DNA of 64,000 nt, taken from the NCBI GenBank assembly GCA_963678705.1, contig OY783203.1:23914535-23978534 (forward strand). Direction: 5' to 3'. The notes beneath the pieces were generated by a model. That model did not search any database. It was not told where the DNA came from and saw only the letters and a program-made list of their open reading frames with translations. This document shows positions 41,101 through 53,403 of this stretch, one piece after another. The position numbers and the translations under genes were made by a program. Positions within the stretch are counted from its first letter, which is position 1. Every line of letters starts with the position of its first letter. Source of the DNA: Panorpa germanica. Its lineage: Eukaryota; Arthropoda; Insecta; Mecoptera; Panorpidae.

Positions 41101-43245
41101 ATATTACAGTAAATAAAACGAAAATTGTGTTATGTTCAATTAAGAACATGACGAGTAGGAATATGTAATGCAAAATATGTACACAACGGCGCATTAACAT
41201 TAAGTCCCATTTAAATTAAGGACTTTTAAATTTTAAAATAATTTTAAATACATTATTTTTAAAATTTAATTCGAATAAATACTAACAATTTCAATATTTA
41301 ACACTTTTAACTAAACAGAGTTTTTTTTTAATTGTTTTAAACAGTTTTAAATGTTTATATGTTTTAAATAGTATATCTTGAATTCATTTTGCTTATATTA
41401 ATAGCACAAATGTACCAATAATTTTTAAATTTATAACAATTATAAATACATTAAGAATATAGAATATTTAAGTATGTTTAATCATAAACTGTTTCCCACG
41501 ATACCATAAAAACTGCCTCGAGACTACGTGTATTTCACCTGAATTATGGAATCACTAACCTTACATTTATTATGCTATATCTACTATAAAATCGAAAAAC
41601 TATTCAAATGCTGACATAAAAATTTTATTTTCACTGAACCGTACTTTACTGATTCTGGAGATTAGCACATTTCTGTTTTTGAAATTACTAAAACAATTCT
41701 GTTACTTATGGTGTGGTTCAGGTGTTATTATTATTTAATGAATTTAAAAGAGTTTAAAAAATTATTAGGTTTATTTCAGTGAACTATTTTAAAATGAGCT
41801 TTAGAAATTAATTTGAAATATCCAAAATAAGGTACTAAATTTTATTGCCGTGGCAGTACGAGTATCACTCGACTAATTTTGTTATATAAATACACAAGAT
41901 GACAGTCCTCCGCACTTCTATAACAATTTAAATAAAATATTTAACAATTTATTTATTTTACCGTAAAATAGTTTTAACAAGAAATTGAAATAATCTTTTA
42001 AACTATATATATATATATACAGATATATATTTTTAAAATTAACAAAATATGTAATTTGTAAAACGAGTCCAATTAAGCTTAAAGCTAAATAAAGAAATCA
42101 TTTTATTCTTTCAAATTAAAAAAAAGATTACACCACAATATAAACAAATAAAATGCACTATGTTTTATCAGAAATATATAATTTTGAAAAAAAGAGTATT
42201 TAAATTTTCCATTTGAATTTAAAATATTTTCCACTTACTGTAATTTTTGCAACTAAGTAATATCAAGTAAATATCAAAAATATTTAACACTGTTAAACCA
42301 ATCTATATAAATGCATAACATCCATTGAAACCAGAATTATTTATCAATTATTACATAATAACTTTTTCACATACCGCATACGTAATTATCATAGCGATTA
42401 AGGTTCTTGTTAGATGTTACACTCTTTGAGCAGGAACACTCAATGTTATTTATTAAACTCGAATTGAACACTTTGTTATTAAAGTAATCATTACTACAAA
42501 ATAAAGTAATCTTCATCCTCTCAAGACACAGACCTCCATTATAAAATAATTAGAGCAACTACTTGAAGAGCTTCATGTTAGCCTCGATAGACCAGTTTTG
42601 ACCATACGTTGCATTTCACGTATACACCCGAAATGTTTAAGTCTCCCAACTGATAGGGGTTACTTAAAAGGTTGAGATAAGCCCAGTGTGTTTTAAAATC
42701 GCTTTCCTAGTCCTATAATCCATATATCGTTTAATAATTATAATGTACGAATGTTTCGTGCCTGTGAATTGAGAATCAAGAGAATATTAACCGTGGAGGT
42801 AAACAGTAAAACAACGTAATGCTGGCTACTCCATGAACTGCTGGACCCCACGACGTAGGCAGCAAGGCAGGGGTTTTAAGCGAATATAGGGGTGGTTTGA
42901 GTAAATGCAGTAGTATGGGGTGGTACTGGTTAGTGTACGATGTCCGAAGGGATTTAAAGGATGAAGGATCCCCGTATGGACGGTTATGTGTTTGTTGTTT
43001 GATGTTTGTTGGATAAACGGTTAGCGTGTATTTCACTGGGTGTTTGGTGCTGGGTGTTAGGAAAATGTCCTGTGAAAATCCAAGGGTGTCGCCGACCGCC
43101 GACCGTCAGTCGCGGTATAATGCGATCTTGCTTTAAGCAGGAGCGTCGGCAATTTAAAAACACCATTATACCCATCACATGTTGGATATATGTAAATTGA
43201 CAAAAACCATCCCAAATGCTAATGTTATGCGGGGGTATTATATTT
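38162..43245. other. AT-rich unique sequence, nothing seen
   Basis: No gene was recognised on either strand. 40129-40149 is a 7-bp array (TTGCACA, three copies) next to an 8-bp one (TTGAGTTG). 39210-39242 has purine-rich CAGGGAA repeats. A short TA run lies at 42006-42020. Confidence 0.5.
40129..40149. repeat. 7-bp tandem array, unit TTGCACA
   Basis: Three units, the last ending in G. Confidence 0.88.
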
Positions 43246-43256
43246 ACACACACACG

Positions 43257-43337
<81 letters not shown>
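43246..43337. repeat. Compound CA/TA microsatellite
   Basis: About 20 bases of CA followed by about 72 of TA. Confidence 0.95.
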
Positions 43338-43339
<2 letters not shown>

Positions 43340-45350
43340 TAACATAGTCATTTTCTTGTAAATATTCCTGTTATTGATTGAATTGAATAGGAATTGAAGA
43401 ATATATTAAGGGATCAATTATTATTAAGAAACATTTTGCATTGTAGTAGAGCGATTTCTTGTAACAACTATTGAAATGTATGACCTATTAATTTACGGGT
43501 CAACAGGCCCGCCAATATTGTTCGATACGGCTCTGTTCTGTTGTCAGATCTTCACACGTAGCGCGTCGCAACTCACATGTTACGAGTACACATACGAGCA
43601 CTCGTAGCCGTTTTGTGGCTGTTTTGTGTTGTGCAAACAATTGACCGAGGATGGCGGCGCGACGGCGACAGGGGAAGGGGACTGGTCATTACTAAATACC
43701 GCTGTGAGAGCAATGCGACGCCTATAAAATGGAGATTAAGGTATTCATATTCGTAATAACTGACCCACAATTCTGCGGATTTCACACCACTTATTTTGCT
43801 TTCAACGAACTGTTGTCGTATTGTTGGATGTGTGTCCGAGAATTGTATTAACCGTTTTAACACATACACCATTGACGTTATTCATTATTTGGTTTATCCA
43901 GTTTATCCAGTACTGAATACTGTTTTACCATACGAATTGTTTCAAAGGGTGTTTTGAATATTAAAAGAAAAGGGATAAATTATTAGACCGAGAGATCAAC
44001 CAATATTCGAGTAACAGAGATAATTGAATACTACTAGTAACAGAGCAGTGATCATCGAAGGATGAGTAACAACAGCATAATCTTGCTTAAGAAACACAAC
44101 AGCAAGTCATGCAGCTTATTAATGTTTCTTGGTCTCGGGTAAACCTCAATTAAGATAAAGATAGGCTCAATATTTCAAACTAATATACGTTTTCTTCCTT
44201 ATAATTTCTGGTGTAGTATTGTCATCCCACATTCACTTACGGGTCGAGATGTTTCCCTAAGAGAAGCAACGACTACTACCCGCCGGGTACTACGGGCGGC
44301 GAGGTGTTAAGACCAAGACGAAACTAAATGTCCCCTGAATTGCTTGTTTAATTAATTCCGGACTACTAGCTTAATTTCTCGAACTCCTCTCGAACCCCTA
44401 CCCCAGTACCTTGACCCCTGTTCCTGTTTTGCTAGTTTTGGTTTCCTAAGTCTATCGTGCATATTCAATAAGATTCAATACAAGGGTTAGATTTGCAGAT
44501 TGTTAGTGATGCTCTCCCTATTGTTTCATTCACATTGTAGAATTCTCTATTCTGTGTGCTGCTTTTAATCTTTGCGACCGAAGAATATGAATTCAATGTA
44601 TATACTTGCTGTTTTAGTATCTGCTCTGTATCTGTGTCTGCATCTGTGTCTGCTGTATAACAGATTGTGTGTAGCCGATTTTGCGAGCTTTACTTTAGGG
44701 TCATAATTACAAATACATAACACACATACTAGATATTGCAGGTTGTATTTGATTTATCGCTTGGCACCGCGTCGTTGTCTTGTTCCTTGTTCGGAGTGTT
44801 TAGGTTGTTCAATATGCAATGGTATCATTCGTGCAGATCGTAGAATACTTTGGCGCATGGAGATGTTGGCGCCTAACAAAGTGATGCGGATGGTGGATGA
44901 TGAATGGCGTTAAAGACGTTAAAATACCGTATGGAAAACAAGTGCAGCGACTGAAGGAGGGTGCTTAATAATTAGTAAAAGAGATATAAGATCTAAATTA
45001 CGTATTATATGGTAAAAGAATAGAAAAGTATTGAAATATTTAATTATTGAAGAATGATAATACACCTATCATAATAGTCTTAGTAAAAATGTTACTAAAA
45101 CTAAAAAATAAAACTAAATACGAGTATTAACAATAGACCAATATCAAACAAGTGCGACGGGGTTGGCTAGTACCACGAAATGTTTCTAAGGAGGATCTTC
45201 CCCGCCATGGAGGGTTGCAAATTATCTAGGACTCGTAGAACTACGACCATGCAAAAATGAAGGACCTATTAGATCCAAGGAACGGCGCAGACATTACTGC
45301 ACAGAATGCAGTAATAGTCGTTAGCTGAGAAGGTGGATGAATAAAGATCG
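43338..45350. other. Unique sequence, GC-richer patches
   Basis: A minus-strand frame (43872-43573, 99 codons) begins MVYVLKRLIQFSDTHPTIRQ and looks protein-like for about 45 residues, but I recognise no family. Nothing else can be supported. Confidence 0.35.
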
Positions 45351-45731
45351 TTAAGGTGGTTTTGGAGCGTATGAGAGCAGAAGAGAGTCCAAGTCCATAC
45401 ATATACATGTACAGCTCAAAAAATACAATAATGCATCCAGGCAACTATCGCAGCAAAAGCGATGAGGCTTAGGGGATGGGGGTTGGGACTTGGGATGACC
45501 GGGTAGAACGGCGAAAGTCTTATTCCCCGACAAGTACTTTGTACATGTGCACCATAGCAACATAGTGCACAATGTGTTACAAGGATGGTATGTGTATGTG
45601 TGTGTGTGTATGTATTGCAAGCATGTGCCAAAAGGATCGCCTGCATAGAGAGATGCACAGGCGACAGAGACGAAGATCAGAAATGCAAGAAAGCAGTTAC
45701 ACAGAAGCAAGGCAGCAAGAGGACATGGCAA
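45351..45731 (-). CDS. 126-codon frame with signal-peptide-like start, unrecognised
   Basis: It opens with a strongly hydrophobic leader (MPCPLAALLLCNCFLAFLIF then VSVACA) that would suit a secretion signal cleaved near residue 26. The rest has many cysteines but includes HTHTYTYH from an embedded CA repeat, which weakens the case. The start context is poor and no promoter was found. It could be a small secreted cysteine-rich protein, but a chance frame is more likely. Confidence 0.15.
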   Translation of the reverse strand: MPCPLAALLLCNCFLAFLIFVSVACASLYAGDPFGTCLQYIHTHTYTYHPCNTLCTMLLWCTCTKYLSGNKTFAVLPGHPKSQPPSPKPHRFCCDSCLDALLYFLSCTCICMDLDSLLLSYAPKPP

Positions 45732-46197
45732 AAGGATAGTACCAAGTGCACTGACGGAGTGGGTGGAGTCTAACGGCGCGAAGAGTTACTTCTTGGAGGT
45801 CGTGCCGGACTGACGTCACGCTAATGGGAGCGCATAACAAAGTCACCCCCCTCCTTGGAGTTTCCCTAGCACCTCGAGAATAGAGATGCGGGCCCGGGGC
45901 CGTCCGAGATGCCACACGGCCACCCACTTCCTACAGTTCTTCAGATAAAGTCCCGCCCATTGTTATAGTTCTTTTATTTTAAAAAAGAATAAAAACAAAT
46001 TTCAAGAAAGATAACTAATTGATTTTTCTGTAGATACTGAATTGAAAACTTAAGATAGACAACTATGTACCAATATGTATTCAAAATAATGACGAACAGC
46101 ACGCGTTTGATACACTTATCTCAGTAACGACACAAAAATATCATTGATGCACAAAACACTCACTGCACTTTAACAACAACGTGTAACTGTCACTCAC
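45732..46197. other. GC-rich patch downstream of the candidate exon
   Basis: 45750-45960 is among the most GC-rich parts of the window and contains a perfect CRE palindrome TGACGTCA (45811-45818). If the minus-strand exon at 46198 is real, this is the start of its first intron. No second exon could be identified. Confidence 0.35.
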
Positions 46198-46227
46198 CTG
46201 CATTGGTCGCCAGCGTGGTTCCAACAT
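46198..46227 (-). CDS. Candidate first coding exon of an unidentified host gene
   Basis: On the minus strand, ACAACATG gives a near-ideal insect start context. Ten codons follow (MLEPRWRPMQ) and the exon ends exactly at CAG|GTGAGT, a consensus 5' splice site, in phase 0. Upstream lie an initiator TCAGTT and a TATAAA box at plausible distances, so promoter, leader, start and donor agree. I do not recognise the protein from ten residues and found no second exon, which may lie far downstream (lower coordinates) or outside the window. This is inference from signals, not homology. Confidence 0.4.
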
Positions 46228-46303
46228 GTTGTAAGGAGCTAGAAGCAAAGTCTTTCGGCCGGGGAACGGCAAGTACCCCGGTGTTGAAGTTCAAAAAGTT
46301 TTC

Positions 46304-46333
46304 AACTGACAGTTGATAGTTCACGCGTTTATA
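46304..46333 (-). promoter_or_regulatory. Candidate TATA box and initiator
   Basis: TATAAA at 46333-46328 and TCAGTT at 46309-46304, both on the minus strand. The TATA start is about 26 bases before the initiator A, slightly short of the usual 30. The leader to the ATG would be about 80 bases. Confidence 0.4.
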
Positions 46334-47195
46334 CTCGTATTGTAACGTGCGTGACACTGTTGACGTCTTGTGCTGAACGGATTCCCGCGTCTACTTGTAT
46401 CTGCTATCGGGCCGTGTTGTTGGAGACGACTGTGAACACAATGCGAATCTATCTCTCTCTTACGCAAAGTTGCTATTTTTGTGGCAGAACCGGCGCTATA
46501 TACAAACGAGTCGTACTCGGAGAATATCGTAACCACGCGGCTCCTTACGGCCTATTCTGCGATTCTGCGCACTTTATATTCAGTACTCAGACGCGACGGT
46601 GCAATTTCCCGCTGCATGACTGTGACTGACCGTCCACACAACATAGTCTGTCTCACAAGTCACGGATACAACTACCACCACTCTTTCTTTCTCAGATTGC
46701 ACCTCACACCTCCACCAGGACAGGTTAATACAGCAGTACAGCGTGCTCCGTGGGGTTGAGTGGGGGATGTAGGGAGAGGATCACGACTCGGAAGGGGATG
46801 AAAGCGATAAACACAACAACAACAACAACATCAACTGCTGCTATGAGAGCGCTGTACTACGCGTTTCTGTCCCCTCGAAACTCGTAAACAGTATAATTCC
46901 ATGCGATACACAGACGGGAGACGCCGTCAGACGCGCCGCACCGTGTTGTGTCTGCGAGAGGCGTTCAACATTCAGCATTCGATGTCTCGATGCTCGATGT
47001 CTCGAATGCTCGGAGTGCGAAATGCTGGCATGCCGCATGAATGAATTATTTTACTACGGACCGATAGAATTAGGGGCTGATATCTAATAGACGTTTCTGG
47101 TTGCTAATTTTGTGACACGAAATACTCTTTACTACATGGATGATTAAAATCTCGTATGATGTGCTAGTAATGCAACGTGTATTTCAATTAGTTTA
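46334..47195. other. Upstream GC-richer sequence
   Basis: No gene can be supported. Plus-strand frames of 92 codons (46351-46629, 46481-46759) are unrecognised. 46970-47010 has imperfect repeats of TCTCGATGCTCGATG. This would be the upstream flank of the minus-strand candidate promoter. Confidence 0.35.
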
Positions 47196-47442
47196 AGGCC
47201 TGGACCCCAGTGAAAATAATGCAAACACATAGAATCATATGAACATGCACACACCACTGGTTTTAATTCTACGCGGAACAAAAATTTATAGATTTCTACA
47301 AAAATCACCGCGGTATAGACAATGATAATTCACAGTATAACAGTTACAGTACTTGGACGTGTCAAAGTAGAGATGAATTTATCCGTTGTGTGTGCTAGGT
47401 AAGTTTTAGTATATAGAATATTCGTCAATGTAGTCCAGGCCT
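47196..47442. mobile_element. MITE-like element with AGGCCTGGAC ends, 247 bp
   Basis: The left end AGGCCTGGACCCCAGTGA pairs with the right end, which on the minus strand reads AGGCCTGGACTACATTGA. The core (ATCATATGAACATGCACAC) is shared with the element at 47472-47589. No clear target duplication was found. Confidence 0.55.
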
Positions 47443-47471
47443 ACGGCCGAAATTATCTAAATTAGGTTAAA

Positions 47472-47589
47472 GCCCGACTGAGCAATAATTCCGCGCGCAA
47501 GAAAAATGCGAATTCTGTAACACATGAAATCATATGAACATACACACACTGCGATTTTAATTCCGAACGTAATTATTCCTCAATCGGGC
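47472..47589. mobile_element. Short MITE with GCCCGA ends, 118 bp
   Basis: Left GCCCGACTGAGCAATAATTC and right (minus strand) GCCCGATTGAGGAATAATTA form a terminal inverted repeat of about 26 bp with a few mismatches. The core ATCATATGAACATACACACAC matches the neighbour 30 bp away. No target duplication could be fixed. Confidence 0.7.
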
Positions 47590-48849
47590 ATAGGCTATAT
47601 GTGTTGCGAAGATTATGCTTCATTGTGTGTGTGCTAAACAGAGGTACTAAGGCTAAGTAATACAAAGTCTTTGAAAATCTTATCCCGATGGATGGATAGA
47701 TGAAACGGATTCATGTAAGAGTTTTTTGTCAATGGTCGTTATTGATAATGAGTGCGAAAGGGAGACAACGGTAGTTACTAGTTATGTATATAGTTTGTAA
47801 GCACAAGCAAGCACTCATACCAATAAACTTGTTTACTCGGCTTGCGCTGATCAATACAGCGCGCTGTTTGCTATCGGGTAGAAACATACATGCACGCTTA
47901 GCCGACAGGACTTATCGAGCCCCACTGCTGAGGAAAGTAAATAGCCAACCCCTCAATACCCCATACTACTTTATAATATCCACGAGTACCCATCAGACAA
48001 CTCTGACACCCCACCCCCACCAAGTCAGCACAGTTATGCCCTGTACACCTTGCACTTCAACCCGATGAGAATGTCTCGACCCCAAGAACCCATCGAGGCA
48101 TTATGCGACTTTTGTCGTTCGCTGTCTTTCACGGTCAGCCCTCCTCCCTTGCATCGCTACACAAGACTCTGTTCGCTCCACTCTTTATTGGATCCAGAGC
48201 CTCGTGGAACCAACTTTCTGATATGTTTATCATTTCTATATATACGCGAATATAAAATCAGATCAAATATTGTGGATCAGCAGTCATTCCAGCAGAAGCG
48301 CTGGAATCCGCACAGAAATGTCAACGACAGCGGCATCATTTTTCTTATTATATTTTTAGTAGTTATTGCAATGCCAGTGCACACCGACAAAGGAAGCGAG
48401 GTTAATTAATTATATACGCGGCCGCTTCCTTGGATTTTTAAAGAAAGGTTTATCTTATATTCCAGCGGTACCCCATTCCTTGGATTCCCCTTCGGGTGCT
48501 GTGGGTTACCGAGCTGCTAGCTTCTTTTACACCACCCAAAGTCCATACTTTGCTTTCTTACAATTCTTGAGTAGCACTCGAGCCGTCTTCTCTTCGTAAA
48601 CCATTTATTAAGTTTTCATTATTCTAAAGTCACCCTTACTCATACTTTTTATTTATGATACTTGAATATACAGATAAATATAGAGATAATTCATACATCA
48701 CATTAATTGAAATAAAAAAGGGAACCAACTCTCCATCTTCACCTCCACCCTACTTCCTAACAACTAAATGCCGGCATGCAGTCTGCCATCGCACCATCAT
48801 CATAATACAATTCTCTGGTTTTTGGCGGCGTACTTCACACACATGCACG

Positions 48850-48880
<31 letters not shown>

Positions 48881-49541
48881 TATATATCCACATTAAACAA
48901 GATTTAATTTTTCTACATAATGTACCGCAGCGCCGGGAGTCAATTGTTTGTGAACATTTTTTATTATAGAGTTTGTACAATAAACCCTTTTTTATATTAA
49001 ATCCGTAAAAACGTAAACAAGAAAATAAAAATATATCAGATAGCGCACACTGACTGCACAATGTTCTCATGTTTTCTAAACTACTTCATCCCCCACCACT
49101 GGGTTTTTCTGGCAGCACGTACGTTGGATGTTGTTCTTACTGCTACGCACCACGCACCACTCACGTTCCCGCTCCCGCACCGTACATCGCTGACACACGT
49201 CTCTGGTGGCTGGTCAGAGTAAGTTGCCAACCCACACCCACCACCAGCAAGTTGCTTCCACTGATAATGCTGCTAATTATTAATACCATTTACACAGACA
49301 TGCTGCTATTTTTATGAGTAACATCATTTATCATCGTTCCGCGGATCGCGTGAAGTTCTCCTCACTTTATGGATAAATACAAAATAGGGATTACGAGAAT
49401 AAAAAATTTCATATTATTGAAAAATGATACTTTAATGTACCATGATACCGAGCTTGCTTTTGTGGTTATCTCAGTAAAACACTTTTCCTTAATTCATGTT
49501 AATTTTATATTTAAATATATTTATATAAATATATGAAGTTA
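47590..49541. other. Unique sequence, GC-richer to 48600
   Basis: Plus-strand frames of 94 to 119 codons (47784-48068, 48050-48409) have no recognised motif. 48839-48880 is a CA microsatellite. No gene can be supported. Confidence 0.4.
48839..48880. repeat. CA microsatellite
   Basis: Interrupted CA repeat ending in about 28 bases of pure CA. Confidence 0.93.
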
Positions 49542-50020
49542 CTAAAGTTTATTCCCGTCTTTTTGGTTTGTATGATTTGAATCAAAATAATTCCTAATTT
49601 CATTTCAAATGTTAATTCTAGTTACAAATAGAAATATTTAACTCGCTCAATAATAAAATATTTTTCATACAAATTGATTAAAAAAATATATTTTTTTCTT
49701 TTTTTCAAAATTTGGGAACTTGTTTCTCGATTTGTAAATAGGATATCAAAGTCCAATACAAAATTTCAACTTTCCTGCACAATTTTTACTCTCGGCAAAA
49801 ACCGCCCCCAAATAAATTTTTTGAATTTTGAATTACTTTTTTTATAACATATTTAATCTTTACGCAATCCAAAACTTGAGTTTTCCCCAAAGTTTCCTAC
49901 CGCGCTCTCTAATTTTCTTAACGCCCCATTTTTAAATTTCTAATTTTCAGAAAACGTTAGTATAGACCGTAGACCCGTTTTATCTTTTACGAATTAAAAG
50001 TAATGGAGCAAAATTTTATT
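49542..50020 (-). mobile_element. Helitron family 1, 5'-truncated copy
   Basis: It matches the 3' two-thirds of the complete copy (GTATGATTTGAATCAA, TTTTACTCTCGGCAAAAACC, AGTTTCCTACCGCGC). Its terminus reads CTAAAGTTTATTCCCGTC on the plus strand and lacks the stem-loop, which has been deleted. Confidence 0.7.
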
Positions 50021-53000
50021 TTAAAGTGGCACTTTTCGATTTCCTGCTTTCGCGAATGCCAATGCGAAGGCGAATATTTAACTCTTACATTCGGCAATAT
50101 CGGCTTTTTAAATATGACGCCAAAAGTAAGCAATTACTATCTCGCATTTTGTTTATCGTTATCGTCTATCGCCATTGTGTGTTAGAAAGTAGAAAGTTTA
50201 TTTTGGTTATCACATAATTGCACAAAAGTACAAGTATCAGTTGCATTGTTATTTTATAAATAATTTTCACTTTTTATTTCCAAAAACATATGAAAAAAAT
50301 TCGCATAATCTATTGCGAATGTATATATGTATATGGTTGTTATACTTTACATTTTTTGTAGCGTCATTTTAAACATGTCACGATTCACACCGTTCCCCGT
50401 GAATCGTAATACATATTAAAATGCACCAGATTGAGAAAAGGTGTGTGGGGGGAGGTATTGTAAGAGAGGGAAAACGTAGGAAGTATGAAATTATTGAACA
50501 ACACGTTACAACAATTTTCTAGATGATTGATATCGGGTCAGGCTAAATTGTCGCCGGTTCGGAACTGAATCGGAAGTGGTCATCGAATCGACTAACTTCC
50601 CTTCTCTGAATTTTGTCTACTGGTCACAGAATGGGCACTGGGCACAGAACTATTACTTTTTCTCTTCGATTTTGTTATGTAGCTTTTAACCAGTTAGTTC
50701 GGGAAAGAGTATGGGGACTAACTGTTGGGGTAGATGTTGCATAGATTAATATATCATTTAAATGGATTGAAATATTTACTTGTATGTATTTATAAGAACT
50801 GCTATACAAATATAAGAATAGTACATGATTCAAAAGCGATATGAACTCCAGGTTACAAATTCTTAAATGTGATACGGAATGTTAATTAATTCCGTTTTAT
50901 CTTTTTTAATTCCAAGTTAACAGAGTTGTATTGCATGTTAGTGTCATAACATCTTTCTTTCCAGCACTGAAAATACGAAGTAGTCTTTACGTTTAATTGT
51001 AAGTTGGAGTAATTGTAAATTGTAATCTGTAACTTATAATTAACAATAACCATTTTTGTTATTAAATTAAAATATTAGAATGGAAACCTCAAATGCTATA
51101 AAAGGGCAAAATATATATGGAAATAAGATTGTATTTATTATTAAATATATGTGTCAATAATTTTTTCAGTTTTCAATGCATTAGTAGTATTTCCACAATT
51201 TGTAAAACAATCCTCTTCATCTTCTAAATGATTGAATGTCTTTCTCAACAAACATCTAAGCTCCAAATGGTGATTAATTCTACTATATGGGTTTTGATTC
51301 CTGTAAATAAATAAAATCATTATTGTATATGTTGCATGTTAAGTTAAATACATCTTAAATATTACTTAATGAAATTCTACATTTACATTGAATTTAAAGA
51401 TACCTTATAATCATTAAAAGATTTTATTTCAAAAATGCAAAAAGAAAAATTGATTGATTCTAATACTCTGACAAATTGTAATTTTATGGTAGTTATACCA
51501 ATAAAATAGATAACAAAAGATTAAATATTAGGTATAGGTTTAACGTAAAAGGTAATTCCATTTATGTTAAATAAACTGTATTTTTAAGTTGTGTTAAAAC
51601 TCCAACGAAATAACGATTAAAAACAATAAACTTAATTTTAAGTTTATTGTTTAACGAGATCTTTCAACTGCACTGCAGTCATCATCAAGTTTGTTTATTA
51701 CATATTATGTTTACTTATAATTTAACTGTAAATAATACGTAAAATTTGAATTTTCCCGTGAACGTACAATAACGTATTATCATTAGAAAAAAGAGCACAG
51801 AGAGTTTTAAATTTCGTGACAGACAATAAAATTGATATGTAAAAATTAAAACTGTGTTATTATATGAAGTGTCATTTTTCGGAATACTATTATTACTGTT
51901 GAGAAATTTACAAATCTTTAATAAAATTTGTAAATTTTACGTACCAAATAATTTTTGCAAGAAGTTTTAATAAGTCAAATATTCATATATTTTTTAAATA
52001 AATAATATGTATCTAAAATATTTATTAACGTAGAAGTAAAAATTACTCTGTATTAATATGTTGCATAAAAAAATTCAATTTAATATTAAAATATTATTTA
52101 TAGTATAAAATGTAATATGTATAAACGCATAAAATAGACATAATTATGCCTAGCATATATATAAGTTAACTTATCTGTATTATATTATTCATATATTTAA
52201 TAAAATAATTTTATTTAAAACTACTAAATAATGTTTTTGTATATACAATGTATAATTGATTGTCTCTGCAATTCATCAATTAATCGGTACTGGGGTATCG
52301 ATTACATTTTAAATCGAACATTATTCGTAGGACTTGCGATTTCGTAGGAAAGTGAATATTTATTATTATGATTAACACTTTGTGCTTTGAAGCACATAAA
52401 GCACAAACTAATAAACAAAGAAAGAAGAGTATTATTTTTATTACAAAAGTCGCATGATGTTGTCATAAGTGTAAATATGAACAAAGTTTAATATAGTTAA
52501 AATTGGTTCATTATAAAATAGTTATTTTACAGAAATACGAATATTTCATAAAGAACATCATCCTCTTAAAAGTAGTGAGAAATTTAATTTAAAATCTACA
52601 GATTGTCTTCTTTTCTGTTTCAAAATGTGCTTACCTTTCATCTCAATATTAAGGACCTAATTCTATTTAAGGGAGTTGCATTGATTACATTTGTATCTCT
52701 CACATCAATTGCTATTGTATAGGTTTTTCATTCACTGTTGAATGCCTTTAGAAGTTCCTTGTCCCATTGCTAGTTTTTCACTTTATGGTATTCTAAAAGA
52801 AAAACACATTGTAACTGCTGCAATTGTTGAATAAAGAAAAACATCTTGGAAATGTTAAGCTTAGTGAGGATTGGTCACTAAAATTGTTCAACGTACAGCA
52901 TTAACCGAATTATTTCAGATTCCTAATATATTAGTATGTATACAATAAGAATTATGTAATAACAAGAGGATGAAATTAATAACAAAGAAGAGAACCTTGC

Positions 53001-53349
53001 TATTGTTTAGATTCTTAACAATACCGTAATTGTTGTCCGCTCAGGTCCCTGGTAACAATATGGGGATTACTATATAATAGTTACATTTATGTCATGTCCC
53101 TTAGGGACGAAAATCACAAACAATTACACGAAAAAGAGTAAAAGAAAGCTAAAGTCTACTCTTAAAAAATGTTCTGTTGGTCGGTAGCAAGCAGGGTTCA
53201 CGGAATCCGCGAAATATGCGAAATCAGGACAATAGCAACGAAGGATAACTTGAAAAAAACTGTAAATGGCTGTAGAGGTCCTTGTTCCAAAGCGCGCCCG
53301 TGGGGCATATCTCATAAGTAGAATTCTTTTATGTGGACAATACTTCGTG
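50021..53349. other. AT-rich unique sequence, nothing firm
   Basis: No gene was recognised. It contains the hairpin at 51621-51652. Open frames are short. Confidence 0.5.
51621..51652. repeat. Perfect inverted repeat, 15-bp arms
   Basis: AAACAATAAACTTAA (51621-51635) and TTAAGTTTATTGTTT (51638-51652) are exact reverse complements separated by two bases. No surrounding transposon terminus was recognised. Confidence 0.9.
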
Positions 53350-53403
53350 GTATATAAAGCTGTGAATAATATGCATCTTGCAAGAGTGCTGTGAAAAGTG
53401 ATA
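53350..53403 (+). promoter_or_regulatory. Candidate TATA promoter and noncoding first exon
   Basis: TATATAAAG near 53351 is followed about 50 bases later by ATTAACG|GTAAGTAAG, a strong donor-like string. The piece between has no useful ATG. It would suit the short untranslated first exon common in insect genes. No second exon was found. Confidence 0.25.

Noticed and set aside
43179-43361. Plus-strand frame with a long IYIYIY run
   Set aside because: It is the translation of a TA microsatellite.
51655-51692. Hammerhead-ribozyme-like layout on the minus strand (TTGATGATG, short stem ACTGC/GCAGT, then GAAA)
   Set aside because: The first core base is U instead of C, and the other two stems do not form, so the catalytic fold is not supported.
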